From assembly GCA_016927095.1 (NCBI GenBank), contig JAFGNI010000387.1:1-7524 (forward strand): 7,524 nucleotides of DNA, read 5' to 3'. The number at the start of each line of letters is the position of its first letter. Positions within the stretch are counted from its first letter, which is position 1. The position numbers and the translations under genes are program-made. The notes beneath the pieces were generated by a model that was given only the letters and a program-made list of their open reading frames with translations, was not told the origin of the DNA and ran no database searches. Below are positions 5,819 through 7,524 of the stretch, in pieces. The DNA comes from Anaerolineae bacterium (GTDB taxonomy: Bacteria; Chloroflexota; Anaerolineae; B4-G1; SLSP01).

Positions 5819-5834
5819 TTGCGCAGGGCGCAAT
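5818..5834. promoter_or_regulatory. Perfect 7-3-7 dyad between divergent RRM and pyrG promoters
   Basis: ATTGCGC-AGG-GCGCAAT is a perfect inverted repeat. It abuts a second overlapping 10-bp palindrome, CGCAATTGCG (5814-5823), so three GCAAT half-sites lie in about 21 bp. It touches the -35 box of the RRM promoter and is about 50 bp upstream of the likely pyrG transcription start. Position and symmetry suit an operator for a dimeric regulator; which promoter it serves is unknown. Confidence 0.4.
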
Positions 5835-5853
5835 ACGGGCGGGTTGCCAGCAT

Positions 5854-5881
5854 TTGGCTTCTGCACAGTCTGAGGTAGAAT
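5854..5881 (+). promoter_or_regulatory. Possible pyrG promoter
   Basis: TTGGCT (5854-5859), 16 bp, TAGAAT (5876-5881). The -10 box is good (one mismatch to TATAAT) and the -35 box is weak. The predicted start near 5888 would leave a short leader of about 17 bases that still contains the full Shine-Dalgarno. I see no room for an attenuator or for a run of G at the predicted start like that used by pyrG in Bacillus. Confidence 0.35.
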
Positions 5882-5892
5882 CACAATCCCGT

Positions 5893-5904
5893 AGGAGGTG
5901 ATCC
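5893..5904 (+). promoter_or_regulatory. Exceptionally long Shine-Dalgarno of pyrG
   Basis: AGGAGGTGATCC abuts the ATG at 5905. All 12 bases are complementary to the conserved 3' tail of bacterial 16S rRNA (GGATCACCTCCT). The GGAGG core ends six bases before the start codon, a near-ideal spacing. This fixes the pyrG start and predicts high translation. Confidence 0.8.
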
Positions 5905-7524
5905 ATGTCAACTAGGTACATATTCATCACCGGCGGCGTGGTCAGTTCCCTCGGGAAAGGCATCATGGCTGCTTCATTGGGACGCGTGCTCAAGGCACGT
6001 GGCCTGCGTGTATCCATCCAGAAACTCGACCCCTATCTCAACGTTGACCCCGGGACTATGGCCCCCTACCAGCACGGCGAGGTCTTCGTGACCGAGGATG
6101 GTGCGGAGACCGACCTCGACCTCGGACACTATGAACGCTTCATCGATGAGAACCTCACCCAGATGAGCAATGTGACCACGGGCCAGGTCTATAGCGAGGT
6201 CATCGCCCGGGAGCGGCGCGGCGACTTCCTGGGCGGGACCATCCAGGTCGTCCCCCATGTCACCAACGAGATCAAGCGGCGCATCATCCGTGCACCCCAG
6301 GAGCTGGAAGCCACCGTCGCGATCATCGAGATCGGTGGCACCGTCGGCGACATCGAGGGCCAGCCCTTCTTGGAAGCGATCCGCCAGATGCGTAACGATG
6401 TGGGCCGTAAGAAGGTGCTCTACATCCATGTGACGCTGTTGCCCCACCTCTCTGCAAGTGGAGAGCTCAAGACCAAGCCCACGCAACACAGCGTCCGCGA
6501 GCTGCGTGGCATGGGAATCCAGCCGGACCTCGTCGCGCTGCGGTCCGACTTCCCCATCGACGATGAGATCAGGGACAAAGTCGCACTTTTCTGTGACGTG
6601 GACCGTGAAGCCGTGGTCTCCCTCCTCACTGTCGACAGCATCTACAGAGTGCCACTGATGCTCGAAGAGGCCGGCATAGGGGATCTCGTCGTCAAACGCC
6701 TGGCACTTAAAAAGAAAGTTCAAGCGCCTGAACTCGAAGAGTGGTGTCGTATCGTCAAGAAGCTTGACACGCCCAACCCCCGATTGCGCGTGGCCCTGGT
6801 CGGCAAATACGTCGAGCTCCACGACGCCTATATGAGCGTTCGAGAAGCCCTGATTCATGCTGGCCTGTGGCACGACCATGACGTGGAGATCGACTGGGTT
6901 CACAGCGAGGATTTGGAGCGAGGTAAGGATGTCGACCGCCTGCTGGCAGCCGACGGGATCATCGTGCCCGGCGGTTTTGGCTATCGCGGTATCGAGGGGA
7001 AAATCGTGGCGGCCCGCGTTGCCCGTGAGAACAAGATCCCCTATCTGGGCCTCTGCCTGGGAATGCAGGTGATGTGCATCGAGCTGGCGCGCCACGCGCT
7101 GGACAGCGACGAGCCCAATAGCACGGAGTTTGAGCCCAAGACGGCGCACCCCGTCATCTCATTGATGCCCGATCAGCACGCCATCGTCGACATGGGCGGC
7201 ACCATGCGGTTGGGAAGCTATCCGTGTGAATTGCAGCCTGGCACAAAGGCACGCAAGGCCTACGACCTTGAACGCGTCGCGGAGCGCCACCGCCATCGCT
7301 TTGAGTTCAACAACGCCTATCGCGGCCTGCTCTCCAAAGCCGGCATGGTCTTCAGTGGTCTGTCGCCCGACGGCAGATTGGTCGAGATCGCGGAGCTGAG
7401 AGACCATCCCTGGATGGTAGGCAGCCAATTCCACCCTGAGTTCAAGTCACGCCTCCAACGCCCGCACCCGCTCTTTCGCGACTTCGTGGGGGCAGCGATC
7501 GCGTGCAAGGACAACGTGACGGAC
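5905..7524 (+). CDS. pyrG: CTP synthase (3' end at or just beyond window edge)
   Basis: Makes CTP from UTP, ATP and glutamine, the last step of de novo pyrimidine nucleotide synthesis, as a cytoplasmic tetramer. The 540 codons visible have no stop, and the family is usually about 535 to 550 residues, so only the last few residues are missing. The synthetase domain (1 to about 270) has [13 protein letters not shown] (8-20) with the P-loop Lys18, then [14 protein letters not shown] and [13 protein letters not shown]. The class I glutamine amidotransferase domain (about 300 onward) has the oxyanion loop VPGGFG, the nucleophile Cys384 in GLCLGMQ, and the His510/Glu512 pair in FHPEF. All catalytic residues I can check are intact. 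The start is set by the 12-nt Shine-Dalgarno at 5893-5904. It is divergent from the RRM gene across 183 bp. Confidence 0.97.
   Translation, partial: MSTRYIFITGGVVSSLGKGIMAASLGRVLKARGLRVSIQKLDPYLNVDPGTMAPYQHGEVFVTEDGAETDLDLGHYERFIDENLTQMSNVTTGQVYSEVIARERRGDFLGGTIQVVPHVTNEIKRRIIRAPQELEATVAIIEIGGTVGDIEGQPFLEAIRQMRNDVGRKKVLYIHVTLLPHLSASGELKTKPTQHSVRELRGMGIQPDLVALRSDFPIDDEIRDKVALFCDVDREAVVSLLTVDSIYRVPLMLEEAGIGDLVVKRLALKKKVQAPELEEWCRIVKKLDTPNPRLRVALVGKYVELHDAYMSVREALIHAGLWHDHDVEIDWVHSEDLERGKDVDRLLAADGIIVPGGFGYRGIEGKIVAARVARENKIPYLGLCLGMQVMCIELARHALDSDEPNSTEFEPKTAHPVISLMPDQHAIVDMGGTMRLGSYPCELQPGTKARKAYDLERVAERHRHRFEFNNAYRGLLSKAGMVFSGLSPDGRLVEIAELRDHPWMVGSQFHPEFKSRLQRPHPLFRDFVGAAIACKDNVTD

Noticed and set aside
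5722..5853. 44-residue N-terminal extension of the RRM protein
   Set aside because: The RRM fold begins at the ATG at 5721, which has its own ribosome site, and the promoter boxes lie inside the extension.
5974..7149. 391-codon open frame on the minus strand across pyrG
   Set aside because: Antisense shadow of CTP synthase, whose motifs and start are unmistakable.

Overview
The window is GC-rich bacterial chromosomal DNA with compact spacing and mostly strong Shine-Dalgarno sites. It carries seven protein genes, two of them cut by the window edges. The lineage cannot be fixed from this sequence. The mix points to a free-living environmental bacterium of a group such as Armatimonadota, Chloroflexota or Planctomycetota: a polyphosphate glucokinase, a uroporphyrinogen-decarboxylase-like protein in a sugar locus, an iron-sulfur bacterial photolyase and a glycine-rich RRM protein. 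That placement is inference and weak.

Left part, plus strand (2-2921): a sugar-catabolism group. It holds the C-terminus of a KDPG-type aldolase (eda-like), a complete glycoside hydrolase family 4 enzyme (alpha-galactosidase/alpha-glucosidase type) and a URO-D-superfamily protein that is not HemE. The 221-bp gap before the GH4 gene has two 13-bp palindromes of the same sequence family, about eight helical turns apart and likely operators. The 143-bp gap between the GH4 gene and the URO-D-like gene holds a roughly 104-bp imperfect inverted repeat.

Middle part, minus strand (2937-5721): an RRM RNA-binding protein, an FeS-BCP/(6-4) photolyase-type enzyme and polyphosphate glucokinase, transcribed in that order. 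The RRM gene ends in a strong 10-bp GC hairpin. The hairpin runs directly into a near-consensus sigma-70-type promoter (TTGACG, 17 bp, TATACT) for the photolyase. That promoter sits so close to the photolyase ATG that the mRNA should be leaderless or almost so. Glucokinase follows 73 bp later and may be cotranscribed. It converges on the URO-D-like gene with only 15 bp between stop codons.

Right part (5722-7524): a 183-bp divergent promoter region with a perfect 7-3-7 dyad, then pyrG (CTP synthase) on the plus strand. pyrG is open to the window edge at 540 codons, about the full family length, and starts from a 12-nt perfect match to the 16S rRNA tail.

Functionally, the left group would release and process sugars, and glucokinase could feed hexose into central metabolism using polyphosphate instead of ATP. 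Photolyase, RRM protein and CTP synthase are stress or housekeeping genes. I see no phage, IS transposase, CRISPR, rRNA or tRNA. Most of the window is ordinary. The points worth a second look are the regulatory DNA and the unusual URO-D-like protein.
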